Shown here piece after piece: positions 42,587 to 53,877 of a DNA stretch of 64,000 bases. The notes under the pieces were generated by a model. The model did not search any database. It was not told the DNA's origin and saw only the letters and a program-made list of their open reading frames with translations. The DNA is from Leptodontidium sp. MPI-SDFR-AT-0119 (lineage: Eukaryota > Ascomycota > Leotiomycetes > Helotiales > Leptodontidiaceae). The stretch covers positions 496,001-560,000 of the forward strand of contig JAHLEZ010000014.1 of assembly GCA_020726505.1 (NCBI GenBank), in the 5' to 3' direction. Made by a program: the position numbers and the translations under genes. Positions within the stretch are counted from its first letter, which is position 1, and each line of letters starts with the position of its first letter.

Positions 42587-43432
42587 GCTCCTTCGATTTC
42601 TTCTTTTCATTCTTCTACTTTCGTTAGTCTTAGGAGGTACTCTGAGGCAGCTAGCTCATCAAATAAAATAAAATAATGGATACTTGACCGCATGAGAACT
42701 TACGAATGCAGTGGATATACCCAGCAAAGCGAACATACTACATACTGTTGAAAGGGTAATAATCTACATAGCATGATCCAATATCATTGACCAATCCGTC
42801 CCATCTGGGTAAATTTCATAAACATGATACGAGACTGATAGCCCAGCAACCAGAAATGCAAATTGAGCAAGGTGAAGAAAGTTTGCACAACGTAAACAAT
42901 ACTTGATATTTATTCCTGCGTATGATTATCAAAGTAAAAGTACCCTGCAGCCATTTCTCCTAGATCCTTGAAGGGAGACTAGCGCCATCAGACCGTGTGA
43001 TCGAATTCTCCATGCACAGAAGAACCAAGCAATTTCTACAATCCTTTTCCAGGCTCGTCTTTTCTTTCCGAGAAACGCGCTTCTCTGAATGTTGAAACCA
43101 TGACTGAAGGGATTCGTTCCGAGTCAGTACATCAAAGAATCATGGCGTTCGATGGGGTTCGATGGGGTTTATCCAGTCTGATCTCGATCCCGTGATTCCT
43201 CATAAGAGAGTACAGGTCCAGTATCCATCTTCCAATAGGACTAACTGGTGAAGGAACACCGAGAAAGAACTACAGCAGCAAAGAACAAGTGACCGCAAGT
43301 CCATCTCATCTCGACTGATCTAGTCCTGCTCTACCTCCTTCTTCATCCCTCTTGATCCCTCTCCATCCTTCAAATACCATAAGTTCTCTTCCATCCCACT
43401 CATTTCCTCCCTCTATCCCCTCACACTCACCC
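42587..43432. other. intergenic, no gene seen
   Basis: AT-rich with short repeated words (CGATGGGGTT twice near 43150). No gene seen. Confidence 0.5.
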
Positions 43433-43696
43433 TCACCCCATCATCTCCATCAACTTCCCTCTCCTCGAGTACCTCGCTCTCGGATTCCACACCAAGCCCT
43501 GGATCCTCTTCCTGAGCGATCTCTTCCGCGCTATCTCCGCGTCGCGGGTTTGAGCGATCAGAGATCCGGGCGCGAAGTCGATTACTTTGATTTGGTGCTC
43601 AGAGAAGTGGTGCGTTGTGTATTCGTCTTCGTGGAGGGAGGGGGTGGGGGATTTTGTTTTGCTTTTAGAGGGGGTGTTGGTGGTGACTGTTGACAT
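43433..43696 (-). CDS. Hypothetical 87-residue basic protein
   Basis: Single frame with a Ser/Thr/Lys-rich start, then EYTTHHFSEHQIKVIDFAPG, a segment EIARKRSLRKRIQGLVWNPR and a short basic tail. The residue mix is unlike chance frames here, but I recognise no family. Confidence 0.5.
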   Translation of the reverse strand: MSTVTTNTPSKSKTKSPTPSLHEDEYTTHHFSEHQIKVIDFAPGSLIAQTRDAEIARKRSLRKRIQGLVWNPRARYSRRGKLMEMMG

Positions 43697-45107
43697 TTTG
43701 GTTGGTTATGGTGAGAGTAGCTTGAAAGGAGATGTAGGTGTAGTGTGTACGGAGGGATGTAGATGCGTGTGGGTACCCTTAATGATTGAATATCCTGAGA
43801 CAGACTCCTAGTTATGTGTTGAAGGCAGCTGGATAAGGGAGGTAGATGGCAATGCAATATCGTATCCTAACTGAATATCGAAATTCCGAGACGACCAGGC
43901 ATCGAACCAACAAAAACTTAGAAATCCAAAGATAAACCCCCCAAAGCAGCAGCCCACCAACCATAAGTACTTCCTCCCCTCATCTCCTTCCCCCTCGAAA
44001 TTAACCCCTACGTCCCCCCAAAGGTAAGGGTCCACGATGACCTCAGCCCGCAGGCCATGCCCCAAATCTCAAACCCCAAACCTAACGGGCAAGAAGAAAT
44101 TCTAGAAATTCTCCACAAAAGCCCGCTCTTGGGCATTGGAGTAAAATTTTAGGAATTGGTCCGAGGCTGCTCCGAAGACGCTTGGCTGGGCTGGGCTGTG
44201 ATGAGTGGATGGGCAGAACGGCAATCCACTCCGGATTTGGAGAGGGAGGAGTCGGGTTTGGATCTTACAGGTGAAGCGGAATGGAGGGGAAAGCAGTGTG
44301 TGAGATTTATCTTCGGGCTTGAGTTTGTTGTTCCTGGTTGGCAGGGACCCAAGTATGGTTGAATACTAGCTTAGACGCCCTGGAGAGGATGAGAGGAAGA
44401 GGATTGGGTGATAAGGTGGCGGGTATCGCGTCTGGAGAGTTGATGGCGGTTGAAGCGAGTTGAGGTGTTCATCAATTGAGGAAGAGGGGAGTATGGCTGC
44501 TAGAAACACTCACTCATTCCCAACATTCTCTTCTGTAATGAACCAACACTCTTCTTTCCTCCCACTTGACAAGTCTCAGGATGCTGTGTTTGCAAGCCAA
44601 GCCTAACTCCTCCACGACGCCCCCACGCGAAACCTGTATCCGAGTAATGTCACCACCAGTCACACATGTAACATCGATAAAGCACATATCCTGGGAGAAG
44701 ATCAGAGCCTCAATTCATGCTGGTCTCTGGATAGGGAGGCGAGAAGAACAGAGCAGGCAGGTAGGTAGGCAAGAAAAAGCCCGAAGCGTTCGTCAAATGT
44801 ACAAACAAAGACGCCATCTCGATGCATCATCCCTTTCCATTCTTCCGAGCATGGCAGAGAAGAACATGCCCAGCCCAGCCCATCCATTCATCATCCTCAA
44901 ACCAGAAAAGAAAAAGAATCCCTTCATTTATCAAATCAAGAGCCATTCATTCCATCTGCCTGATTGGTGATTGCTGATGTATCAAAGCCAAGCCCTCACC
45001 CCACCTTGACATCTCCCATCTTTCGTCGTTGTCCTCCATTCCAAAGATAAGCAAGCAAAACCAAAGCAACGCCCTGCCCTATCCCACACTCATTGTTGAT
45101 TGGCTGT
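43697..45107. other. intergenic, no clear gene
   Basis: Open frames at 44149-44362 and 44566-44970 have no domain signs or consistent splicing. Nothing called. Confidence 0.45.
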
Positions 45108-45565
45108 TTATGTGGTTGGGTTGGGGTTCATCTAGAGGAGGTTTGGTTAATTGGGACATTCGGGAGGAGGCGAATGGGATGTGACGAACCTTCCGCTTGC
45201 CACCGGTGAGAGTAACGTTCACGAAACGGCGGGTGTATGTGATTCTCTTCTTCGCGCGGCCCTTGGGGGTCTTCTTCTTCTCTTGTGGCTCAACCTGTGC
45301 GGGGAATCCATCAGCATTCGTTCATTCGTTCTTTCATCCATCAATCCTCTAAGCTTCGAATTCCTCAGTCCAGCCAGCCATTCCGTCCAGCTTCTCAATC
45401 GCCACATCGCAATACCATCACGATCGCGCCCCAACCCAACCTCCCATCCATCCTCTCCTCCCCACCCCTCCATCTCCAAATTGCATCGCAGAATGTATAT
45501 CGTACCTTTGGTGTTTGAGACTTGACCTTTCCGGCACGAGCGAGGGATCCGTGGACCTTTCCCAT
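45108..45565 (-). CDS. 40S ribosomal protein eS30
   Basis: Exons 45565-45506, 45294-45190 and 45131-45108 give 62 residues: [20 protein letters not shown], then [20 protein letters not shown] with [15 protein letters not shown], then MNPNPTT. This is full-length eS30. There is no N-terminal ubiquitin-like (FUBI) domain, as expected for fungi. The first intron is 211 bases, longer than most here, as often in ribosomal protein genes. The second is 58 bases and cuts just before the short last exon. Confidence 0.96.
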
Positions 45566-46343
45566 GATTGCGGTTTATCGGATTTCTTGGGGTTTGAAAG
45601 TCGATACTGTGAAGTGGCGAACTCGTAATTAGCTATTAATCCTTCTTTCCTAGCAGTTCTCGATTCCGCAGAATCTCGTATCGTGATGTCCGGGGCAGAG
45701 AGCAGCTGCGCAGAGGTGTTGAGGGATGGAGACTCACAGGTTGGTGGTGGTTGTCGATGGAGGGATTCAAAGTCGTCGTCGATTCGGATTTTTGAAAGTG
45801 TGGAATGCAGAGCGGACTTCTCGCTTAGGGGGCGCTAGGCTCTAGGGCATTTCAGCGGCGAGGAGATGACAGTCACGTGGCTGAGTCAGCTTCGGCCCAA
45901 ATACTATCCATTCCATTCACTTGCAAGCACTTCCAATTTGTCTTGTTCTGAAATCCATGTCAGCATCAATTAAGGAAGGCGAGTATATCCTCACGTAGGT
46001 ATCCCCACTCTTCACTTCAAAGCCTTTGGTTCAAGATGCCTCACTCCACGTGCAGATAAACGATATCGGAGCCGGTCCAAGCCGAGAAGGCGGATTCGGA
46101 CTTGATCTTCTGATCAGATTGGAAGTTTAATCTAATCAGATCGTTCCACTCCAAGCTTGGCTTGCCTCGTCTGTGCCTCTCGACCTCTCCTCCAAGCCAA
46201 TAGCTCCAAGTACTCCGACGGAGCTGGTCTCTACATCCGTACTCTATATCCTGCCTTTCTCTATCTCAAAATCCCTTCCTCTCTCTCCCCCCATCATCTC
46301 ATTTCTTGCTATCACCCCTCCCGATATCAATCAATCAGTCAAG
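45566..46343. promoter_or_regulatory. Intergenic promoter region with a near-perfect inverted repeat
   Basis: Upstream of eS30 (minus) and the CREG-like gene (plus). Around 46107-46141, TCTGATCAGATT is followed after 8 bases by AATCTAATCAGA, a 12-bp inverted repeat with one mismatch. It could be a regulator site or a weak hairpin. Confidence 0.35.
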
Positions 46344-47326
46344 ATGTATCTCCCGCTCCTGGCATTGAGCCTCCTCCCCCTCGCAGCAGCAAACGCTCTC
46401 GCACCTCAACACATATTCTCGAACCCCTCCGAGTCAGAGTCAACGAATCGAATCCCCACTTCCTACGAATCCGCCGTCCTCGCACGCCGGATTCTGCATC
46501 TCACAGGAATAGGAACATTGGCTACAGTCTTCCCATCTTCGAAGTCGCATTCCCAGGATGGAGAGGAGACGAAGGAACAGCGTCCGCAGAATCTGGGCGG
46601 GATTCCTATTGGGTTGATGGGTATGCCTTCTTCTATTCCTTTCCTACCTGTCACTCTCGCGTTTATATTTATATGTCTTTCATCCCTACCTATCTACAAA
46701 CATATTCGAGTGTTTTGCTTGTTTTGTTTACTTCACCCCTCACCCCGCCATCCATTTCCTTTCCTCCATCTCCCATTACTATTATACTACTACTATTACT
46801 ATACTAACCCCCCCTCCAAAAAACAGACTACATAGCAGACTGCGAACCCACTGGAAACCCCACCATCCTCGCCATCACCATCGCAACCTCCTTCAAAAAC
46901 GTCGCCGCCGGCTCCAACATCTCCCTCTCTCTAACCTGGGTGCCTCCCCACCCCTCATCAGCAAGCTACTCCGCCGCCTCCCTCCCTCGCTTCTCCCTCC
47001 TCGGATATCTCGAGCCCATCTCCCCGTCCTTAGTCGAGACGCTCAAGCTAGCGAAATGCTTCACCGACACACATGGTGATGCGAAGTACTGGCTGCCAGG
47101 AAACCCGATCCATACGAGTGAGTGGGTGAGGTTGGTTGTCGAGGAGGTGTATTGGGTGGGTGGGTTTGGAGATAGGAATTATATTGGGTGGATCCCTGTT
47201 GAGGAGTGGAGGGGGGTGAAGAGGGAGGAGTGGGGGGGTGTTCGGTTGCCTGGTGAGAGTGAGAGAGCAGAGGGGTTGGGGTGGATGGAGTGGGTTGCTG
47301 GGTTTATGGGGAGGTGGGAGTTGTAG
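46344..47326 (+). CDS. CREG-like secreted protein (FMN-binding split-barrel fold)
   Basis: Exons 46344-46620 and 46827-47326 give 258 residues. The start at 46344 begins a clean signal peptide (MYLPLLALSLLPLAAANA). Next are SYESAVLARRILHLTGIGTLATVFP, GIPIGLMDYIADCEPTGNP across the intron, PRFSLLGYLEPI, CFTDTHGDAKYWLPGNPIH and VYWVGGFGDRNYIGWIPVE. These are the landmarks of CREG1-type pyridoxamine-oxidase-like barrels, which are secreted or lysosomal glycoproteins and usually lack oxidase activity. The 206-base intron is large and C/T-rich. Confidence 0.88.
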
Positions 47327-47896
47327 ATGGGATGGATATGCGACACAGTGGTATGCGTATTTGAGATGGGGAAGGGCAGGTACGGTAGATGTGAATGTGT
47401 ACATGACTTTGAGGATATTTATGGATGACGGTAGGCAATTTGAATCAAGTAAGGCAGTTTTTCATAGCGATGAATCAATGATATCTTTCCACCGACCTCT
47501 CTTAGCGAAACACAAGCTACATATGTATGTTTGTATACATTCGTCACAACCCAACCGAGTCCATCCTCCCTCCTATCCCAACCCATTCCATCCCATTCCA
47601 ACCCATCCCAGCCATAGCCAACGCAACAAAACTAACTGCAAGGTATATACCAGATCCCAGAAACTCCATCCGTCCCAATAGCAACCTCCCAACAGCCCCC
47701 TAACCACATATCCCATAACGAAACCCAAAACTGTAATAATGCAAAGTTAAAGCAATAGTCCCTCTCTCTCCGCTCCATCTCCGTATATCCAGTACAGTCA
47801 TGACATCTTACAACGCCATGCAGAAACGTACAGCACTCATCAACTCATAGACACAATACAGCATCACATTCCACGATCGGGAAACCCGAAGAAAAA
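47327..47896. other. intergenic between convergent genes
   Basis: Short CCATCCCATTCCAACCCATCC-like pentamer repeats around 47580-47615. No gene seen. Confidence 0.5.
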
Positions 47897-49964
47897 TCAT
47901 AACCCCTCAAACACAATATCGACTTCCGCCTTCTTAGCCCGCTTATTAGAAGAAGCCTTCTCAGCTGGCCGTGATCGTTTCTTCGAATTCGAACTCGAAC
48001 TCGTAGCTTTGCTCTTGATGATCTTTCCCTTGGATGAACCAGATGGGAGAGGCTTGCGCTTCGATTTCGTCTTCGCCTTCGAGTTCTGTTTTACGGGCTG
48101 GACTTGAGGCTTTTGCTTCGCCTTGGGTTTGGCTTTCTTCTTCGGTCGAGTGACAGGGACATCTTCAGGTTCCGAACTCGGTGCCGAAGATAAAGGCGAG
48201 GAACCCCTCTCGGAACCATCACCACCGCTCGAATCCCTACCAGATGTAGCCGATGAACTGGGTCCGTCGCCAGCACGTTTCCCCTCAATAGAAGGCTGTA
48301 ATTTACTTGAAGAGCCACGTCTTATATCCATATGTTTCGTGATGAACGTCCAAGCCGTAGTCCAGCACTGCGCGTTGACGCGGAGATCTTTATGTTTCTT
48401 CCGCAGAAACATACGCATCTCCTTCACGTCTTCGAGGAGTTGTTCGTCAGTGCGATAATCCATGTGTACTGCAACCAGAATAGCAGTGACAACCAACTCG
48501 AGAGGCGAGAATGTACGGACGTGACTGATTTGTGCTTGACGCAGATAATCGGGCGCAGGGTCGAAGACAGAGTTGTGGTTTACTTTGAAGCGGGTAGCTG
48601 TTACTTGAGTAGACGAGAGCTTGACGAGGGCTTCGTAGCGGTCGAAGACGGCTTTGAATTTGATCTTTAGGCGCGGCGTTATGTCTTTCTTGTCATCAAG
48701 GATACGGAGGAGGGCCTGTGGGCTTGCTTGGAGGGTTGGCGTGGAGTTGGTGGCGATGTATTTCTTGCGTCTCGAGCTGGAGTGGATTTCTTGGATCATA
48801 GTGAAGATTGTTAGGATGAGGCGGAAACCTGAGGCGCGATTTTGTTTTGAAACTTGCTTTCGTTAGCCGGTATATGGAAGTCAATTTGTGTTTACGTACG
48901 GTTAACGATCAATTGGTAGTCATCTTCGTATTGTCTTGTGAAGGTGGCCCATTCAGAAGACATAGCTCGCATCTTCTCTGCTGGTGTGAGTGCAATTCCA
49001 CGTTGGACGAGCTGGAACATGGTCTCTTCGGTATCCGCCGTCAAATCCTCATACTCGTAACAGCAGAAGAATTGAGTCTCGAAGAATTTCTTGACAGCAT
49101 TCGGGAGGATATTTCGATTGCTGATTTGGATGCGACCATCAACGATAGGATGACAGAAGTACCATTTCTTCGAAGGCGTATTGGTATCGAAGAAACCGAT
49201 TGCACCTTTCATGAACTTCCAAATCGATGTGAGGCGCTGCTTGCCGTCTACACATGTACGGGTAAACCTCTCTTCCTCTCGGTCGTTGACTTTGACCATC
49301 TTCTTCTTGACATTGAAGATGATTGGAGGAATGAAGTAACCCACTAGAGAGTTCAATAAAGTTTGCTGGGTAGAAGGGTCATGAACGTACTCAAAATGGA
49401 AGTTATTAATAGTGCAGCACGGCCTTCGTCCCAAACATCCTCTCTTTGGTAATCAGGATCTAAAACAATAGACTTGCTTTCAATGCAACCTGAAAAGTTA
49501 GAAGAATACTGACATGCAAGATAGTGCAGACTTACGGAAGATATCAAATAACGACCGCTTAACGATGAAGGGTTCTGGAATCTGACGGATTTTGAAACCT
49601 GGGGGTTGTTAATATCGGCCCACGAGTAACCTCAACCCCATTACGAACCTTCACAAACAAAATGACGAACTCCATTGAGGTGTGCAATCCCCTCGTACGT
49701 CAAATCCACAATCTCATCTCCATTCTCATCAATCTCCTCATCAACATCCTCAAACATATCAGCCTCTCCATTGGGAAGAGTCAAGTCAATCTTGATATAC
49801 TCTGGTGGTTCATCCTTGACTTTTTCTGGACGAGGTCGGCGACCAAGGTTGTTGGTATGAGTAATTGTTAATTCATCAGGATCATCTTTGATCTCGGGTT
49901 CAGTGTCTTCTTTTTTAGTGTCATCGGAATCTGGAACCTCTGATGTGTCGGCCATGGTAGCCAT
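47897..49964 (-). CDS. DUF262 (ParB/GmrS-like) domain protein
   Basis: Five exons (49964-49649, 49598-49536, 49489-49391, 49343-48900, 48828-47897) give 617 residues. All four introns are in phase 1. An acidic N-terminus (to about 105) precedes the DUF262 core: LDPDYQREDVW (the YQR-x-x-W motif), ITSILMGYFIPPIIFN, then CVDGKQRLTSIWKF (the DG-x-QR motif) and a catalytic-like FxEtQFFCC segment. The C-terminus is a long Ser/Lys-rich disordered region with nuclear-localisation-like KKKAKPKAKQK and KKRSRP runs. In bacteria DUF262 is the NTP-using part of GmrSD-type restriction enzymes. In fungi the family is widespread and unexplained. A nuclear DNA-linked role is an inference from the basic tail. 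Confidence 0.85.
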
Positions 49965-51247
49965 GTTGTTGATATATCTGAACCGTTGTTAGTTCTTTGT
50001 ACTGGAAGGATGATGGAAGTCGATGCGAAAGCTTGCGCTGTGGAATAGAGCATGCGCCAGGTTCACTGAACCAGCCAGTCCTTCTTTTCCGAGAAACTCT
50101 CTACTCAGTTCTCATCCCAAAGCAAGGCGCAACCTGAAGATGAAATAAAAGAGATAGTATTCCCAGCGCGACTCTTTCAGAACACACCCCGCGCTTGCAG
50201 GCTGACTGGTACTATTCCAGGTCTTCGGAATCGACTTCATCCACTTAAGAGTCAACAGCGCAGCCAAAGCAAACTTGCAAAGCCATCTCGACCTCTCTTT
50301 CCACAAAAAACAGCCGTTCAAACAAGAACAACCAACTTCATAAATCCCCCTCAACCTCGAAAATCATCACGCCTCTCAGTCCCCACTTTACCCACCCTCC
50401 CTCCTCCCTCCCATCCACGCGCCCCAACGCGCCACCCCTCCAAAAGCCCTCAAAACCACCGTTTCAACCTCCTCAAAACTCCCTAAAACCCTCATAAAAC
50501 CCATCAAACCACCCCTCAAAGCATCAAAACAAACACACGCCCTCCCAGAAGCGATGCGACCAGAAAACAAATACCGTGAACGTGACAAATGCGCCGGAGC
50601 CGCTTACCTATGGATCACTCGTTCTTCTCGTTCTCGTTCTGCTTCTGCTTCTGCTTCTTCTCGTTCTTCTAGTCCGTGAGGAGGGGAGAGGTGTACAGGA
50701 TGAGGGGGAAATCATGGATCTGGGCGGCGCGTGGTGGTTTGGAGGGTGCGGTTGTTGATATGGATGAGGCGTGATGCAATGGATGTTGGCGGTGCAGGTG
50801 GATGAGAGGTGGGCTGTGTGTGGATTTGGGTTCCATTTCCGCGCAGGTGCGAGTGAGGGGTGAATTTCGGATCGGACGCTAGATGGTATGGGGGTTAGTG
50901 GTAGTGGGGTGGGTGTTTGGCTTGGCACTGGACCCGCAGACTCGAGGGAAGCGAGGGACTTCTAGTCCTACGAGTGTCCTCCTATATTCCGATATTCAAT
51001 CTTTAATATAGATATCCAACGACGTGCAATTTCATGAAATTGATAGAGAGTGTTGTGATTGGGGGTAGCAGAAGTATAATTTCTATACCCCCGACTAGAT
51101 TTCGTGCGAACGAATCTCGAGTACTTTCTTTGTATGTACATAAGTACTGATCTCTCCAGTCCATCTATAACATTCAAATGGGTAGCACCAGAACGCCCCA
51201 TCCTGCCCAGACCAAACTCCATCGCAATGCCCTTTCTAGAAAACACA
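49965..51247. other. intergenic with GTTCTTCTC/GCTTCT microsatellite
   Basis: A (GTTCTC/TGCTTC)n tract lies at about 50621-50670. Minus frames here are proline- or arginine-rich shadows of low-complexity DNA. No gene seen. Confidence 0.5.
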
Positions 51248-52802
51248 TCAAGTCGACGAAGAGAAATTCTCCATCCCTTCCCTAATAACCTTCGCAAGAG
51301 TCGATCCCGCCCTTCCAGTCTCACCCCCAGCTCTCCTCGCATCCTCTGCACCCTTATCCACAATCTCCCTAAACCTCTTCTGGAAAACCCTCCTCCTGGA
51401 ATCAGAATCCATATATGCCGTTCCATCTTCATCTCTCGGCGGTCCAAACAGATTCAGGTACCCGAACGGATCGTGTACAGTAGGTAACATATAAGTCACT
51501 GAGTCGAACGTGATATCATTCAGACTTCTCTTCTTCAAGATGTTTTCTTCATCCAAGCCAGTCTTGAGGAATTTAGCAAGCAGAGTGAGTTGCCGCGCAA
51601 AAGACTTGTTGGCTTTGTTGCTGATGGTGACTTTGCTCTCGGACGACCATTTGCTGGTGGCGCTCTTGTCGCGCGTCCAGCCCATCATGCTCATGAACGA
51701 ATTGAGCGTTTTAATCCAGCCACCAGGACATTTAACACAAGCGTCGCCGGTGCTGTCGAGGAGCCATTCTAGGACATTGAGGGCATCGTCGCGGATTTCA
51801 GTTGCCAGGTGGGTCATTCCGGCGCGGGTGTAGAGGATTACGGATTCAGCTCTATCGGCTACGTCCATGGGTGGGAGGATCTTGAAGAGTTTGATGAGTT
51901 GCGCTCGTACGGCAGTGGAGCCATCGAGGATTAGGGGTAATAGCTTTGGAAGGAGGGTGGATGCCGGTAATCCAGGACTATCGGATGGAGCGTTTGAGAG
52001 TCGTGTAACCAAGTAGGACATTGCATCTTTCCGTTGGGTATCTGATTTGGATGACGATGCCAATGATAGGTAGTGAGTAAGTTGTGTAATCGAGGAGGGT
52101 GCAGCCGTGGTTAAAGACTGTTGATTTAACACGATAGCTGTAAATGGTTAGCTTGAGAAAGCTCAATATCAGACACATCATCTTGAAAAGAACATTGGTG
52201 GAGCAGTAGGGCTGGGATGTCTGAGACAGGATCCTGCTAGAGAGACTGTGCCTAGTTGGATTCCAAGAAACCAATCATTCCACCCATCATCAAGATGGCA
52301 ATTGGCCACTGGGCATGATCTGGTTGAATAATACATCATGAAACCAAACAACGAGGCCCTGAGCTGGGAATAAAGGACCAGCAGCAACGCCGGCTTCAGC
52401 AGCAAATGCCTCAAAGAAGTAAACTATAGGGAGTGATGGAGGCCACTCGGCCAAAAAGCATCAATCGCAGGCACCGGGAGAATATCCAAAAAATTCCAAA
52501 CGAAATCAAAGCTCCAGATATATAACACATAAATCCAAAAAGCCAGAAGCAAAAACAGTGAAAACCAACAACGAATGCACCAGACAAAAGTGAATAAGAA
52601 CCTACATTTCGCCTTAAAACTCGTATCGGTGAAATTATCAGCCTTCGCCTTCGTCTTGCCAACTCTCAATTTTGGTTTCTGTGTTACGCTCAGTCAGTCT
52701 CCAACAATCACTTTTGATTCGGGAAAATCCACGCCACAAGAAAATCGGACTAACCTGAAAATCTTTCTTCTTCTCCTTCTTCTTGCGCATAGAGGACCCC
52801 AT
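51248..52802 (-). CDS. IPI1: Ipi1-like pre-rRNA processing protein (Rix1 complex)
   Basis: Exons 52802-52755, 52678-52606 and 52137-51248 give 336 residues. The start MGSSMRKKKEKKKDFQKPKL, then RVGKTKAKADNFTDTSFKAKSIVLNQQSL is the hallmark of the Ipi1/TEX10 family. HEAT-like helices follow (PKLLPLILDGSTAVRAQLIKL, and EIRDDALNVLEWLLD). Ipi1 works with Rix1 and Ipi3 in nucleolar ITS2 processing and 60S maturation. The second intron is 468 bases, far longer than others in the window, while the first is 76. It sits head-to-head with the gene at 52882, only 79 bases away. Confidence 0.9.
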
Positions 52803-52881
52803 ATTATCTTATCTTCTTTTTCTACAACTGCAAATACACTTGAGAAGACGCACAAGTTGTCAGACAGCAGAGGTTAGGGAA

Positions 52882-53339
52882 ATGGCAGGACTGGACAAGA
52901 ATGTGCTGGTGGTAAGTCCCAGTCCCAGTTTGGTGGTGCACTAAATTATTCTTGACGGAGCGGCAACGGGGAATCATTCTTCCGAGCTTGGAGTTCTACG
53001 CTAATCACGATTGTTTTGTTGCTGCAGGGCTACCTCCTAGGTATCGCAACAGTTGTCGCCCCGATTCTGTTCTTCTCTGCTCTGCGCTCTGTTATCGGTC
53101 GTTACTCGAGAGGTACTCGATGCAAATTGAGTGCTCGGTATATGCAGACTGGAGATAATCCGTTCGTTGAGACTTTGATCTTCGAAAGTGAGTTTACTTC
53201 CCATCCTGCCTTTCCCCAAGCTTCGATTTCCACATCAACCTCAGTATCAGCTCGGATTAGATATCTCAACTCTACCTCTATCATCAAGAAATCAAGAGTT
53301 CGATTACAAGGTCTGCCAACTAACCAACCCCTCAGATGA
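52882..53339 (+). CDS. Small membrane protein, hypothetical
   Basis: Exon 52882-52911 plus exon from 53028 reads MAGLDKNVLVGYLLGIATVV, then APILFFSALRSVIGRYSRGT, with one transmembrane segment. If the exon is read through, it ends at a TGA at 53337-53339 that overlaps the start codon of the roadblock gene (ATGA). A second intron (53188-53335, GTGAGT...CCTCAG) would instead join to a third frame. Which form is made is unclear. Confidence 0.45.
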
Positions 53340-53877
53340 CGCTCCCTTCGTCCTCCACATCCGTCGCGGAGACCATGGCACGGCTATCTTCAAAATCGGG
53401 TGTCACTGCCACGATTGCAATCGAGAGAACGACATCGACCGTCCTCCAATCGACGGGGACACTGGGTACCATGTTTGCATCTCGTGCGGGCGGCTCGCTC
53501 GCAGTGCCCGGTCAGCCAGGTCCTGCAGTCACAAGCACAAGCACGAACACGCTCGCGAGCTCCAGCTCCAACCCCAGCAACTTGGAGAGGGATGGCTCGG
53601 GAATAACGACCTCTGATTCGGGGGAGGAGCAGGCCTTTAATGAATTTGCGAAGATGGTTTGGAATTATGTTAATGCTACGGGGCAGTTGGTGCATGATAT
53701 GGATTCTGAGGTGCGTGGAAGTTATGAATGAGTTCGAGTTGGAGTTTGGGTCAGGAGCTGATATCATGACAGGATGAACTCAAATTACTACGACTCAGAA
53801 CTCGAAAGCACGAATTGGTTATCGTCCCGGATGCCAAATTCCTTTTCGTGGTCGTTCACGATGTGCCGTCTTCATAA
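53336..53877 (+). CDS. Roadblock/LC7-type dynein light chain-like protein
   Basis: Exons 53336-53710 and 53773-53877 give 159 residues. The fold shows LSSKSGVTATIAIERTTSTV, a low-complexity Ser/Thr insert, EFAKMVWNYVNATGQLVHDM and, across the 62-base intron, DSEDELKLLRLRTRKHELVI then VPDAKFLFVVVHD. This is a complete LC7 domain. Such proteins dimerise as dynein light chains or in GTPase regulators. The start could be 53336 or the Met at 53375. The upstream membrane-protein exons end exactly at this start. Confidence 0.85.

Noticed and set aside
53188..53616. Third frame over the roadblock gene (His/Cys/Arg-rich)
   Set aside because: The LC7 domain lies in the other frame. This one is a shadow unless alternative splicing is shown.
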